Of a DNA stretch of 47,638 nucleotides, positions 1 through 7,999 are shown piece by piece. Positions within the stretch are counted from its first letter, which is position 1. The number at the start of each line of letters is the position of its first letter. The stretch covers positions 90,913 through 138,550 of the forward strand of contig SVMA01000001.1 in NCBI GenBank assembly GCA_015067635.1, in the 5' to 3' direction. The DNA comes from Oscillospiraceae bacterium (GTDB lineage: Bacteria > Bacillota > Clostridia > Oscillospirales > Oscillospiraceae). The notes beneath the pieces were generated by a model, which searched no databases, was not told the origin of the DNA, and saw only the letters and a list, made by a program, of their open reading frames with translations. Both the position numbers and the translations under genes were made by a program.

Positions 1-1
1 G

Positions 2-1057
2 CATCCGCTGGATCCCGTTTCCAGCACCTGGATCAAGGCCCACGATGAAGGACGTCAGCATTTGCAGAACGCTCTGGGCGAGCAGGTCAGTGTGGAAAGC
101 TATTTCCATGCAGATACTCCCCCACTGGCTGAGCAGTTGCTGGAACAGGCAGTTGCCGACGGTGCAGAAGTCATTTTCGCCACCACACCTCAGCTGCGGC
201 GCAGTGTTCTGCGCGTTGCCGTCAAATATCCCAAGGTTCGCTTTTTCAACTGCTCTGTGGATACCCACTATTCCAGTGTACCTTCCTACTACGGGCGAAT
301 ATTTGAAGCAAAATTTATCACCGGTGCATTGGCCGGCGCCATGGCGCAAAACGACCGCATCGGCTATATCGCCTCTTCTCCCACCTTCGGTGTCCCCGCC
401 TCCATCAACGCCTTTGCTCTGGGTGCACAAATGACCAATCCCCGGGCAAAGATCCTCTTGCGGTGGTCCTGTCAGCGGGGTGCCCATCAGCAGGACTTCC
501 TGCAGGAAGGGATCCATGTGATCTCCAATCGGGACGCCCCCACGGAAAACCCTGCCTATCTGAACTTCGGCAATTACGGCACCTACGGGATGGATGAATG
601 GGGTCAATGGGAAGCCATCGGCTCTCCCGTATGGCTTTGGGGCAAATTTTACGAGAATATCATCTCCTCCATGCTCTCCGGTACGTGGGACAGGGAAGAA
701 AATTCCAAAAAAGCCGTGGATTATTGGTGGGGCATGGACAGCGGTGTGATTGATGTTCATCTGTCCGACCGCCTTCCCACCGGTCTGAAGGTATTGGCAA
801 ACTGCCTGCGCACCGGTCTGAAGGAAGGCACCTTGGACCCCTTCTGCCGCCGGATCGTCGATCAACAGGGCGTTCTGCGCAACGCGGGAGATGCCGGCTT
901 TACTCCCGATGAGCTGCTTCACATGGATTGGCTGTGCGACAATGTCATCGGTCATATTCCGGAATTTGAGGAAGTTGAAGCCTATGCCCAGCCTATGCTG
1001 CGGGAGCTTGGCATCCATCGGGACAGGATTCCTCTGGAAAAGGAGGGACCGCTGTGA
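2..1057 (+). CDS. BMP-family (PnrA-like) substrate-binding protein, 5' partial
   Basis: The frame is open from the first bases of the window, so the N-terminus lies to the left. The visible 351 residues resemble the basic membrane protein/PnrA family of ABC-transporter solute-binding proteins, which usually bind nucleosides. Family-like segments include WIKAHDEGRQ at the visible start, a stretch on inspecting ATTPQLRRSV, and the GRIFEAKFITGALAGAMA region followed by RIGYIAS. The signal peptide or any N-terminal extra domain cannot be seen. The stop overlaps the GTG start of the next gene (GTGA), so the two are translationally coupled. No transporter permease or ATPase is visible in the window. 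The family call is good; the ligand is not known. Confidence 0.8.
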   Translation, partial: HPLDPVSSTWIKAHDEGRQHLQNALGEQVSVESYFHADTPPLAEQLLEQAVADGAEVIFATTPQLRRSVLRVAVKYPKVRFFNCSVDTHYSSVPSYYGRIFEAKFITGALAGAMAQNDRIGYIASSPTFGVPASINAFALGAQMTNPRAKILLRWSCQRGAHQQDFLQEGIHVISNRDAPTENPAYLNFGNYGTYGMDEWGQWEAIGSPVWLWGKFYENIISSMLSGTWDREENSKKAVDYWWGMDSGVIDVHLSDRLPTGLKVLANCLRTGLKEGTLDPFCRRIVDQQGVLRNAGDAGFTPDELLHMDWLCDNVIGHIPEFEEVEAYAQPMLRELGIHRDRIPLEKEGPL

Positions 1058-1701
1058 AAATTCTCGCTGTTTCCGACGAAGAAGTTCCGGCTCTGTGGGA
1101 TTATTACGTTCCCGGCAGACTGAAGGACTACGATTTGATCCTCTCTTGCGGAGATTTGAAATCCGAATATCTTTCCTTTTTGGTTACCATGGCCCGTTGT
1201 CCTCTTTTGTACGTCCATGGCAATCACGACGAGCATTATGAGACCCGCCCCCCCGAAGGCTGTGACTGCATCGAAGACAAGCTGGTGATTTATAACGGTC
1301 TGCGGATTTTGGGTCTGGGCGGATGCCGGAAATACCACCCCGGAGCCCATCAGTACACCGAACAGCAGATGCGCCGCCGCATTCGCAAGCTCCGCCGGAG
1401 CCTGCACCGCCTGGGCGGTGTGGATTTGGTAGTTACCCATGCGCCTGCACGGGATTTGGGCGATAGCAGTGACCCGGCACATATCGGCTTCGAGGCCCTG
1501 CGGGAACTGCTGGATCAGTATCAGCCCGCTTATTTGATTCACGGTCATGTCCATACCAATTATCACTGGGATACCCCCCGGGTCCTCTCCTACGGAAACA
1601 CCACGATCATCAACGCCTGTGAACGTTATGTTCTGGATGTTCCGGAGGCGGAGCATCCTGCGCATCAGCACAATCAGCTGATTTGGAAGACTTCAAAGTG
1701 A
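1054..1701 (+). CDS. Calcineurin-like metallophosphoesterase
   Basis: This 215-residue protein has the metallophosphoesterase blocks in order: VSDEE near residue 7, CGDL near 31, GNHDE near 56, THAPA near 129 and GHVHTN near 164. These are the residues that bind a dinuclear metal centre in the family. The first block is usually DxH; here it reads DEE, so the histidine ligand is replaced by glutamate. It starts at GTG overlapping the preceding stop and is followed 20 nt later by the DUF2461 gene. The physiological substrate cannot be read from sequence; phosphomonoesters or phosphodiesters are the family's usual range. No signal peptide is seen, so it is probably cytoplasmic. Confidence 0.85.
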   Translation: MKILAVSDEEVPALWDYYVPGRLKDYDLILSCGDLKSEYLSFLVTMARCPLLYVHGNHDEHYETRPPEGCDCIEDKLVIYNGLRILGLGGCRKYHPGAHQYTEQQMRRRIRKLRRSLHRLGGVDLVVTHAPARDLGDSSDPAHIGFEALRELLDQYQPAYLIHGHVHTNYHWDTPRVLSYGNTTIINACERYVLDVPEAEHPAHQHNQLIWKTSK

Positions 1702-1721
1702 CTGCACAGAAAGAGGTTATT

Positions 1722-2432
1722 ATGGCATTTGAAGGCTATTGCCCCGAAACCGTAGATTTTCTTTGGGGCATTCGCATGAACAACAACCGGGAGTGGTTTC
1801 TCTCCCACAAGCAGCAATATGTGGACACACTGTATCAGCCCACCAAAGCGTTGGGCGCACACCTGTTCCAGCCCTTTCTGGATAAATCCGGCACGCTCAT
1901 CAAGGTCAGCCGCATTTATCGGGATGCCCGGATGCATCATCCCCTTCCCTACAAAGAAAGCTTGTGGATCTGTATCCGGCAGGATGTGGAGTGGTGGGCG
2001 GAAAACCCCTGCCTGTTCTTTGAAATCAATCCCGAGGGTGTGGATTACGGATTCTTTTTCTGGAAGCCCCGTCCGGCAGTGATGAAAGCCTTCCGCCACA
2101 GCATCGCAAAAAATCCCGAACCCTTTTTGAAAATGATGAAAAAGGTGGAAAAAACTACAGGCATGTCCCTCTCCGCGGAGGAATACAAACGACCGGAGGT
2201 CTGTCTGGAAAAACGCCTGGCGCGTTTTTACCTTTGGAAATCCAATCTCGCCATCATCCGCCACGAGGATTTCGGTCCCGATACCTTCGGTCCGGAGCTG
2301 GGTGACCGGGTGCGGGAATTTTTCCGGAAGCTCATCCCACTTTACGAATATTTTACACAGATTGAAAATTCCTTGCCTCTCCCGGAGGGAGCGACAGACC
2401 GCGCACAGCGTGATAAGGAGGATCTATTATGA
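1722..2432 (+). CDS. DUF2461 (TIGR02453-type) protein
   Basis: The 236-residue product resembles the DUF2461 family of unknown function, with the opening block NNNREWFLSHKQQY, a central SRIYRDARMHH segment and a YGFFFWKPRP strand. I chose the ATG at 1722 because AGAGG lies just upstream and the family begins near MAFEGY; an upstream in-frame ATG at 1683 would overlap the previous gene and has no good ribosome binding site. The stop overlaps dapA (ATGA at 2429-2432), which makes it part of the dap transcript. No membrane segment or signal is visible. Function is unknown. Confidence 0.8.
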   Translation: MAFEGYCPETVDFLWGIRMNNNREWFLSHKQQYVDTLYQPTKALGAHLFQPFLDKSGTLIKVSRIYRDARMHHPLPYKESLWICIRQDVEWWAENPCLFFEINPEGVDYGFFFWKPRPAVMKAFRHSIAKNPEPFLKMMKKVEKTTGMSLSAEEYKRPEVCLEKRLARFYLWKSNLAIIRHEDFGPDTFGPELGDRVREFFRKLIPLYEYFTQIENSLPLPEGATDRAQRDKEDLL

Positions 2433-3316
2433 AAAAAACTGTCTTTACCGGAATGGCCACCGCCCTGGTAACCCCCATGACCCCCACCGGCATCGATTAT
2501 CCTGCGTTGGGTCGTTTGATTGATTTCCAAATTGAAAAGGGTGTCAATGCTCTGGTCGCCATGGGCACCACCGGCGAAAATGCCACTATTGAGCCGGAGG
2601 ATCAGACAGAGGTCATCCGCTTCACCGTTCAGCGCGCGGCAGGCCGCGTCCCTGTAATCGCAGGAACCGGTACCAACAATACTGCCCATGTGATCGAAAA
2701 CACAAAAAACGCCTGCGAAGCAGGCGCGGACGCAGTGTTGGTGGTGACTCCCTACTATAACAAAGCTACCCAAAATGGGTTAATTGCCCACTTCACCGCT
2801 GTTGCGGATGTTTCCACCGTTCCGGTCATCGTTTATAATGTTCCCGGACGCACCGGCTGTAATATCCAGCCCAAGACCCTGGCTGTTTTGGCAGAGCATC
2901 CCAATATCGTCGCCATCAAGGAAGCCAGCGGCAATATGGCACAGTTTATGGAAATGATGCGCCTGTGTGGTGACAAAATCGCGATTTACTCCGGCGAGGA
3001 TGCCCTCACTGCCCCCATGATGTCCATGGGCTGTAAGGGTGCCATCAGCGTGCTGAGTAATGTGGTTCCGGAGCATGCTGTTGCTATGACTTCTGCCGCC
3101 TTGGCAGGCGATTTTACAGAGGCTACCCGCCTGCAACTGTCCCTGCTTCCGCTGATCGATGCCCTGTTCAGTCAGGTCAATCCCATTCCTGCCAAAGCGG
3201 CGGTGTCCGCCATGGGTTTTGGAGAAGAAATTTTGAGAATGCCCCTCACCCCCTTGGAAGAGCCCTTCCGTACCAAACTGTTTGAAGAGATGAAAAAACT
3301 GGGGGTCAAGCTATGA
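2429..3316 (+). CDS. dapA: 4-hydroxy-tetrahydrodipicolinate synthase
   Basis: DapA condenses pyruvate with aspartate semialdehyde, the first committed step of lysine and meso-DAP synthesis. The 295-residue length is normal. Family landmarks are the MGTTGENATI motif near residue 46, the YNVPGRTG segment near 135 that holds the catalytic tyrosine, and VAIKEASG near 162 with the Schiff-base lysine. An aldolase-type TIM barrel is expected. The start overlaps the preceding DUF2461 stop by four bases and the end overlaps dapB, so dapA, dapB and dapF form one translationally coupled unit. Confidence 0.97.
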   Translation: MKKTVFTGMATALVTPMTPTGIDYPALGRLIDFQIEKGVNALVAMGTTGENATIEPEDQTEVIRFTVQRAAGRVPVIAGTGTNNTAHVIENTKNACEAGADAVLVVTPYYNKATQNGLIAHFTAVADVSTVPVIVYNVPGRTGCNIQPKTLAVLAEHPNIVAIKEASGNMAQFMEMMRLCGDKIAIYSGEDALTAPMMSMGCKGAISVLSNVVPEHAVAMTSAALAGDFTEATRLQLSLLPLIDALFSQVNPIPAKAAVSAMGFGEEILRMPLTPLEEPFRTKLFEEMKKLGVKL

Positions 3317-4038
3317 GAGCCATTATTTGCGGCGCCAACGGCGCCATGGGCAAGCTGATTGACGAGCTGTTGGGCAACCTGGTAGTAGGTCGCGTGAGCC
3401 TGGATGGAGAAAACGGCGTTCCCCGCACCTTTGCGGAGCTGGGGGATGTGAAGGGCAATATGATTATTGATTTTTCCCATCACAGCGCCATTTCCGACGT
3501 GCTGGCCTATGCTAAGGATAATCACTGCGCTGTGGTGGTAGGCACCACCGGACATACGTCCGAGGAAAAGGAACTGATCTACAAGGCCGCAAAAACCGTT
3601 CCGGTTTTCTATTCCGGTAATATGAGTCTGGGCATTGCGGTGCTCTGCCGTTTGGCTCAGCAGGCCGCAGCTCTTTTCCCCGATGCAGATATTGAAATAT
3701 TGGAGATTCACCATAACCGCAAGGTGGATGCCCCCAGCGGCACTGCCCACATGCTTTTTCAGGCGCTGCGGCAGGTTCGTCCTCAGGCAGTGGAGGCCTG
3801 CGGGCGCTCCGGTGAAGGCAAACGCAAAAGTCACGAGATCGGCATTTCCTCTCTGCGGATGGGAAATGTGGTCGGCGTGCACGAGGTGCATATCTGCACA
3901 CCCAGCCAGACCCTGACCCTGCGCCATGAGGCCGGCAGTCGGAAAATGCTGGCAGAGGGCGCGGTAAATGCCGCCCGATTTATGGTGGGCAAAACCGCCG
4001 GTCTTTACACCATGGAAGAGCTTTTGGAGGAAAAATAA
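3313..4038 (+). CDS. dapB: 4-hydroxy-tetrahydrodipicolinate reductase
   Basis: DapB reduces the DapA product with NAD(P)H to tetrahydrodipicolinate. The 241-residue protein has the nucleotide-binding loop CGANGAMGKL at residues 4-13, VGTTGHTSEE near 77 and the diagnostic EIHHNRKVDAPSGTA near 133 that carries the catalytic histidine and lysine. It is a little shorter than many homologues (about 250-270). It overlaps dapA by four bases and touches dapF at the shared A of TAATG. DapL or the succinylase/acetylase enzymes that act between DapB and DapF are not in the window. Confidence 0.96.
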   Translation: MRAIICGANGAMGKLIDELLGNLVVGRVSLDGENGVPRTFAELGDVKGNMIIDFSHHSAISDVLAYAKDNHCAVVVGTTGHTSEEKELIYKAAKTVPVFYSGNMSLGIAVLCRLAQQAAALFPDADIEILEIHHNRKVDAPSGTAHMLFQALRQVRPQAVEACGRSGEGKRKSHEIGISSLRMGNVVGVHEVHICTPSQTLTLRHEAGSRKMLAEGAVNAARFMVGKTAGLYTMEELLEEK

Positions 4039-4814
4039 TGCAGGTTTATTACATGAACGGTGCCGGAAATGACTTCATGGTCATGGATGCCCGGGGGCAG
4101 AATTTGGATTTTGCCGCCACGGCAGTTGCGTTATGTAAACTTACTCATGCGGATGGCTTTATGGCTCTGGATCATTCGGAAACTGCTGATTTTCGACTGC
4201 ATTTCTACAATTCCGACGGTACCCGGGGCGAAATGTGCGGCAACGGTGCCCGATGCATTTGCCGTTTTGCTGAGGAACTGGGTGTTTCCGGAGAGGAAAT
4301 GACGGTGCAGACCGATGCCGGAACCGTATTTGGTAAGCGCATCCGTCCGGGCATTTATCAGGTACAGCTGAACATCCCCGGCGTGATGGATCTGCATCGC
4401 ACCGAAGCTGCCGCCTACGTGGAATTGGGCAACCCCGGAGTTCCCCATGCGGTACAGGAATTTCCCGGTCTGACCTGGGAAATGCGGGAGCCTCTGCGTG
4501 AGCGCTTTCAGGCACTGCGCCACCATCCTGCCTTCCCCAAGGGAGCCAACGCCAATATGTATACTTGGGTGGATGCTTCCACCGTCCGCATTTTGACCTA
4601 TGAACGGGGTGTGGAGGATTACACCCTTGCCTGTGGCACCGGCTCCGGTGCAACTGCCGCCGTGCTTTGGGCACAGGGTAAGCTCCCCGACGGTGTCTTG
4701 ACGGTTAAAAATCCCGGTGGGGATTTGAAGGTAACGGTCAAAAGTGACGGCAATGCCATCACCGCCCTGCTTTTGGAGGGTCCCACAGAAATCGTCCGCA
4801 TTTACGAGATATGA
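4038..4814 (+). CDS. dapF: Diaminopimelate epimerase
   Basis: DapF converts LL-DAP to meso-DAP, used for peptidoglycan cross-links and as lysine precursor. Both catalytic cysteines are visible in the 258-residue product: GEMCGNGARC near residue 66 and LACGTGSGATA near 196. The N-terminal GAGNDFMVMDA motif is also typical. Length is slightly below the usual 270-280, with the family core intact. It is the last gene of the dap run; a hairpin 2 nt after the stop separates it from the convergent gap gene. Confidence 0.96.
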   Translation: MQVYYMNGAGNDFMVMDARGQNLDFAATAVALCKLTHADGFMALDHSETADFRLHFYNSDGTRGEMCGNGARCICRFAEELGVSGEEMTVQTDAGTVFGKRIRPGIYQVQLNIPGVMDLHRTEAAAYVELGNPGVPHAVQEFPGLTWEMREPLRERFQALRHHPAFPKGANANMYTWVDASTVRILTYERGVEDYTLACGTGSGATAAVLWAQGKLPDGVLTVKNPGGDLKVTVKSDGNAITALLLEGPTEIVRIYEI

Positions 4815-4815
4815 C

Positions 4816-4856
4816 GGCTTTTTCAACAAAAAGCCGCCGACCCGAAGGTCGGCGGC
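4816..4856 (-). terminator. Terminator between convergent dapF and gap
   Basis: A perfect 10-bp stem, GCCGCCGACC (4833-4842) with GGTCGGCGGC (4847-4856) and loop CGAA, is followed on the minus strand by CTTTTTG, the expected shape for terminating gap. A second hairpin, GGCTTTTT with AAAAAGCC (4816-4835), overlaps its foot and may serve the dap transcript on the plus strand. Confidence 0.85.
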
Positions 4857-4871
4857 GATTTACTTTATACC

Positions 4872-5894
4872 TTACAGCAAAGTGGAGAAGTGCTTGATGG
4901 TGCGAACCATCTGAGAAACATAGGAGTTCTCGTTGTCGTACCAGGAAACAACCTGAACCTGAGTCTTGCCGTCGGGCAGCTTGTTGACCATGGTCTGAGT
5001 GGCATCGAACAGAGAGCCGAAACGCATGCCGATGATGTCGGAAGAAACGATTTCGTCCTCAGTGTAGCCGTAAGACTCGGTAGAAGCAGCCTTCATAGCG
5101 GCGTTGATGTCAGCAACAGTCACTTCCTTGGCGACCACAGCATTCAAAATGGTGGTGGAGCCGGTGGGAGTGGGGATACGCTGTGCAGCGCCGATCAGCT
5201 TGCCGTTCAGCTCGGGGATAACCAGGCCGATGGCCTTGGCAGCACCGGTGGAGTTGGGCACGATGTTGATGGCACCGGCTCTGGAACGACGCAGGTCGCC
5301 CTTTCTCTGGGGACCGTCCAGAATCATCTGGTCGCCGGTGTAAGCGTGGATGGTGCACATGATACCAGCCTCGATGCCAGCCAGCTCGTGCAGAGCCTTT
5401 GCCATGGGAGCCAAGCAGTTGGTGGTGCAGGAAGCAGCAGAGATGATGTGGTCATCCTTGGTCAGTGTCTCGTGGTTTACATTGTAAACGATGGTGGGCA
5501 GGTCATTGCCGGCAGGAGCAGAGATAACGACCTTCTTTGCGCCGGCAGCGATATGTGCCTGAGCCTTTTCCTTAGAGGTGTAGAAGCCGGTGCATTCCAG
5601 AACAACGTCAACACCCAGCTCACCCCAGGGCAGCTCTGCAGCATTTGCCTTGGCATAAATGGTGATCTTCTTGCCGTCGACAACGATATTGTCCTCGCCG
5701 GCTTCCACAGTATGCGTGCCAAAGGGAGCAGCGTATGCACCCTGAGTGGAGTCATACTTCAGCAGATGCGCCAGCATCTTGGGGGAGGTCAGGTCGTTGA
5801 TGGCGACAACCTCGAAGCCCTCAGCACCGAACATCTGACGGAAAGCCAGACGACCGATACGACCAAAACCATTGATAGCAACTTTAACAGACAT
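4872..5894 (-). CDS. gap: Glyceraldehyde-3-phosphate dehydrogenase (NAD type)
   Basis: This enzyme oxidises glyceraldehyde-3-phosphate to 1,3-bisphosphoglycerate in glycolysis. The 340-residue protein opens with the Rossmann motif INGFGRIGR, has an aspartate after the second strand (AINDL, residue 34) that fits NAD preference, and holds the catalytic cysteine in ASCTTNC (Cys156). I set the start at the ATG complementary to 5892-5894, which has GGAGGAA about 6 nt upstream; a longer frame upstream lacks conservation. It is monocistronic, with its own promoter and terminator, and no pgk or tpi lies beside it. Confidence 0.97.
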   Translation of the reverse strand: MSVKVAINGFGRIGRLAFRQMFGAEGFEVVAINDLTSPKMLAHLLKYDSTQGAYAAPFGTHTVEAGEDNIVVDGKKITIYAKANAAELPWGELGVDVVLECTGFYTSKEKAQAHIAAGAKKVVISAPAGNDLPTIVYNVNHETLTKDDHIISAASCTTNCLAPMAKALHELAGIEAGIMCTIHAYTGDQMILDGPQRKGDLRRSRAGAINIVPNSTGAAKAIGLVIPELNGKLIGAAQRIPTPTGSTTILNAVVAKEVTVADINAAMKAASTESYGYTEDEIVSSDIIGMRFGSLFDATQTMVNKLPDGKTQVQVVSWYDNENSYVSQMVRTIKHFSTLL

Positions 5895-5973
5895 GGGAAT
5901 TTCCTCCATTTCAAAATTACTGCGAAGCAGTATATATACATATCGGTACGGGTCTTTGACCACATACGACGCT

Positions 5974-6002
5974 ATTATACAATAAAAAGCGCACCTTGTA
6001 AA
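5974..6002 (-). promoter_or_regulatory. Sigma-A-type promoter of gap
   Basis: On the minus strand TTTACA (-35, 5997-6002) and a perfect TATAAT (-10, 5974-5979) are separated by 17 nt. The 5' UTR would be about 75 nt and includes a small TACTGCTTCGCAGTA hairpin. Confidence 0.85.
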
Positions 6003-6098
6003 GTATTCTTTTTACACATAAACAGCGATTTTTTCCCATTTCAGATTGGGATTATTTACAATTCCTTCCTCATTGGTCCTTGCGAAACCGCCTCGGCA

Positions 6099-7385
6099 TC
6101 AATCGATCTGTCCCAGCAAACCGTCTTTATGGATATCGGTGATTCTCACCGGAAACACCTTATTATGCCTGCCCTGTGCCGGAACGTACACCTTCAGATA
6201 GTTGGGCGTATGCCCCACATCGAATCCATTTTCCGTCTCTTCAAACAGCACCTGCTGAACCGACCCTACCTGTTGCCGGCGGTATGCAAGATTCATCTTT
6301 TCTGCCACCGCAATGGCCTGCCTGCTGCGATGCTCCTTGGTTTCATTGTCATGCTGACCGGGCATTTTGTCGGCAGGTGTGCCGGGACGGCGGGAATAGG
6401 GGAAAATATGCATATCCGAAAAAGCGCATTTTTGGATAAATGCCAGACTTTCGGCAAATTCCTCTTCCGTTTCCCCGGGAAAGGCGACGATCATATCCGT
6501 AGTGATGGCACAGTCGGTAAAATACCGGCGCAGTAACGATACGCTTTCATAATAACGGGCGGTGTCATATCTGCGCTTCATTCTGGACAGCACCGTGTCG
6601 CTTCCGCTTTGCATGGACAGATGAAATTGCGGGCAAAGATTGGGATGTTTGGCCAGCTCCTCGCAAAATTCTTCGGTAATGACCCGCGGCTCCAGACTGC
6701 CCAGCCGGATACGCATTTGCGGCACCGCAGAGCAAATGCCTGTTACCATTTGGCTCATAGGCGGCTTTCCCGGCAGATCCACCCCCCAGGAAGCAATCTC
6801 AATACCGGTCAGAATGATCTCCCGATAGCCTTTTTTGTCCAACTCCTTTGCCTGCCCGATCAATAGGGGCAGCGGTGCTGACCGCACCGGTCCGCGGGTA
6901 TAGGGAATGATGCAGTAGGTACAGAAATTGACACAACCATCCTGCACCTTCAGCATAGCCCGGGTGCGTCCCTCCAGACCTCCTGCCGGCAAAACCTCGA
7001 ATTCCCGACGGGACAGCGCCTTATCCAGCTTTTCCAGGCATTCCTTGTCCTTTGCCGAGCGAAGCATCAGCTCCACAAATTCCTCCCGATTGCCACTGCC
7101 GCCCAAAACATCCGCGTTCAGTCTACGAATGGCATCGGGGTCGTGCTGAGGATAACAGCCGCAAACCCCAATGACAGCATTGGGATTCTCTTTCCGACAG
7201 CGGCGGATGACCGCCCGGTTCTTCTTATCTGCCACCGCAGTCACGGAGCAGGTGTTAATAATGTATCCGTCGCACGGTTCGTCAAACGTGCCGATTTCAT
7301 GCCCTTTTTGCAGAAAAAGCTGTTCCATCGCCTGGGTTTCATATTGATTTGTTTTGCAGCCCAAAGTATAAAAAGAGAATTTCAT
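6099..7385 (-). CDS. mtaB: tRNA t6A37 methylthiotransferase
   Basis: MtaB is a radical-SAM methylthiotransferase that converts t6A to ms2t6A at position 37 of tRNAs reading ANN codons. The 428-residue product has the N-terminal UPF0004 domain with cluster cysteines at about 10, 46 and 75, the radical-SAM CVNFCTYC motif (Cys151, 155, 158) and a C-terminal TRAM-like part. The opening FYTLGCKTNQYE favours MtaB over MiaB (which typically has a longer N-terminus). It is divergent from the HPr-like gene; the shared 155-nt gap carries a palindrome. Confidence 0.92.
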   Translation of the reverse strand: MKFSFYTLGCKTNQYETQAMEQLFLQKGHEIGTFDEPCDGYIINTCSVTAVADKKNRAVIRRCRKENPNAVIGVCGCYPQHDPDAIRRLNADVLGGSGNREEFVELMLRSAKDKECLEKLDKALSRREFEVLPAGGLEGRTRAMLKVQDGCVNFCTYCIIPYTRGPVRSAPLPLLIGQAKELDKKGYREIILTGIEIASWGVDLPGKPPMSQMVTGICSAVPQMRIRLGSLEPRVITEEFCEELAKHPNLCPQFHLSMQSGSDTVLSRMKRRYDTARYYESVSLLRRYFTDCAITTDMIVAFPGETEEEFAESLAFIQKCAFSDMHIFPYSRRPGTPADKMPGQHDNETKEHRSRQAIAVAEKMNLAYRRQQVGSVQQVLFEETENGFDVGHTPNYLKVYVPAQGRHNKVFPVRITDIHKDGLLGQID

Positions 7386-7411
7386 ATCGTTATTTCCACC
7401 AAATTCTTGTG

Positions 7412-7450
7412 TTGCAATTTAGTAACATCGTCCAATTTGCCAAATTGCAA
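7412..7450. promoter_or_regulatory. Candidate operator palindromes in the mtaB / HPr-like intergenic region
   Basis: CAATTTGCCAAATTG (7433-7447) is a perfect 7-1-7 palindrome that overlaps the -35 box of the plus-strand promoter. A second perfect inverted repeat, TTGCAATTT (7412-7420) with AAATTGCAA (7442-7450), encloses part of it. Such placement suits a repressor site acting on one or both divergent genes. No regulator is known. Confidence 0.45.
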
Positions 7451-7473
7451 AAGCGACTTTCATCTGTTATAAT
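7445..7473 (+). promoter_or_regulatory. Sigma-A-type promoter of the HPr-like gene
   Basis: TTGCAA (7445-7450) and TATAAT (7468-7473) are 17 nt apart. Predicted transcription begins near 7480, about 60 nt before the start codon. Confidence 0.8.
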
Positions 7474-7540
7474 CGTTCGCGGTGACCTGATGGGTTCATT
7501 ATACACGACTTTTTCCACTTTGTACAGAGGAGGGGAAACA

Positions 7541-7777
7541 ATGCAAAAATTTCATATTGCGCTTCATTCTTTTCAGGAAGTGCAGGAGTTTATTTCCCTG
7601 GCAACGGTCCAGCCCTTCCCCGTCCTGGTTGGCAACGAGGTCCAGCAGGTAAACGGAAAAAGCTTCATCGGCATGGTAAGCCTGGATTATTCCAGACCCC
7701 TGCATGTGCATGCAGATTGTGACCTGCCGGCATTGCAGCGCTTCCAGCAGTCCGTTAAAAAATTTTTAGCTGAATAA
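7541..7777 (+). CDS. Small HPr-like protein lacking the phospho-histidine motif
   Basis: This 78-residue product starts at ATG 7541 after a strong GAGGAGGGG site. Its middle, VNGKSFIGMVSLDYSRPL (about residues 38-55), resembles the regulatory Ser46 region of the phosphocarrier HPr, and total length and strand/helix order also fit. The N-terminal region reads FHIALHSFQEVQEF, with no GIHARPA-like motif, so the residue phosphorylated by enzyme I in PTS transport is absent. A regulatory or protein-binding role like that of Crh-type relatives is possible but is inference. It is monocistronic, with its own promoter and terminator. Confidence 0.7.
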   Translation: MQKFHIALHSFQEVQEFISLATVQPFPVLVGNEVQQVNGKSFIGMVSLDYSRPLHVHADCDLPALQRFQQSVKKFLAE

Positions 7778-7784
7778 TTTTTGT

Positions 7785-7815
7785 CCGTCCCGGAAATACC
7801 CGGGGCGGCTTTTTT
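7785..7815 (+). terminator. Rho-independent terminator after the HPr-like gene
   Basis: CCGTCCCGG (7785-7793) pairs with CCGGGGCGG (7800-7808), one G-T wobble, loop AAATAC, followed by C and six T. Confidence 0.88.
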
Positions 7816-7923
7816 ACTGCATCTTAATTATATATAATGTATAGCCATTGCTTCCGTCGCAAAGAATATAGCACGGATTTTTTAATTTTTTTTAAAATTC
7901 AAAAATAATTCAAAAACCACCCC

Positions 7924-7952
7924 TTGACAATTTTAGCACTCTAGTGTATAGT
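7924..7952 (+). promoter_or_regulatory. Promoter of hrcA-grpE-dnaK-dnaJ
   Basis: A consensus -35 TTGACA (7924-7929) and -10 TATAGT (7947-7952) are 17 nt apart. One CIRCE-like half site lies inside the spacer, so repressor binding there would directly block RNA polymerase. Confidence 0.9.
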
Positions 7953-7959
7953 GTGCTTA
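7933..7959 (+). promoter_or_regulatory. Second, degenerate CIRCE overlapping the promoter
   Basis: TTAGCACTC (7933-7941), a 9-nt spacer and GTGTGCTTA (7951-7959) match the CIRCE layout; the left half is perfect and the right half matches GAGTGCTAA at 7 of 9 positions. It shares the three bases TTA with the perfect CIRCE that follows. Confidence 0.6.
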
Positions 7960-7983
7960 GCACTCAAAAGAAAAGAGTGCTAA
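7957..7983 (+). promoter_or_regulatory. Perfect CIRCE element (HrcA operator)
   Basis: TTAGCACTC (7957-7965), nine bases, GAGTGCTAA (7975-7983) is an exact CIRCE. It lies between the -10 box and the hrcA ribosome binding site, so HrcA represses its own operon here. Confidence 0.97.
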
Positions 7984-7999
7984 ACGAAAGGAGGAACTC

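Noticed and set aside
4890..6536. 548-residue plus-strand open frame across gap and part of mtaB
   Set aside because: Antisense to two well-supported genes and to the gap promoter; no motif or SD.
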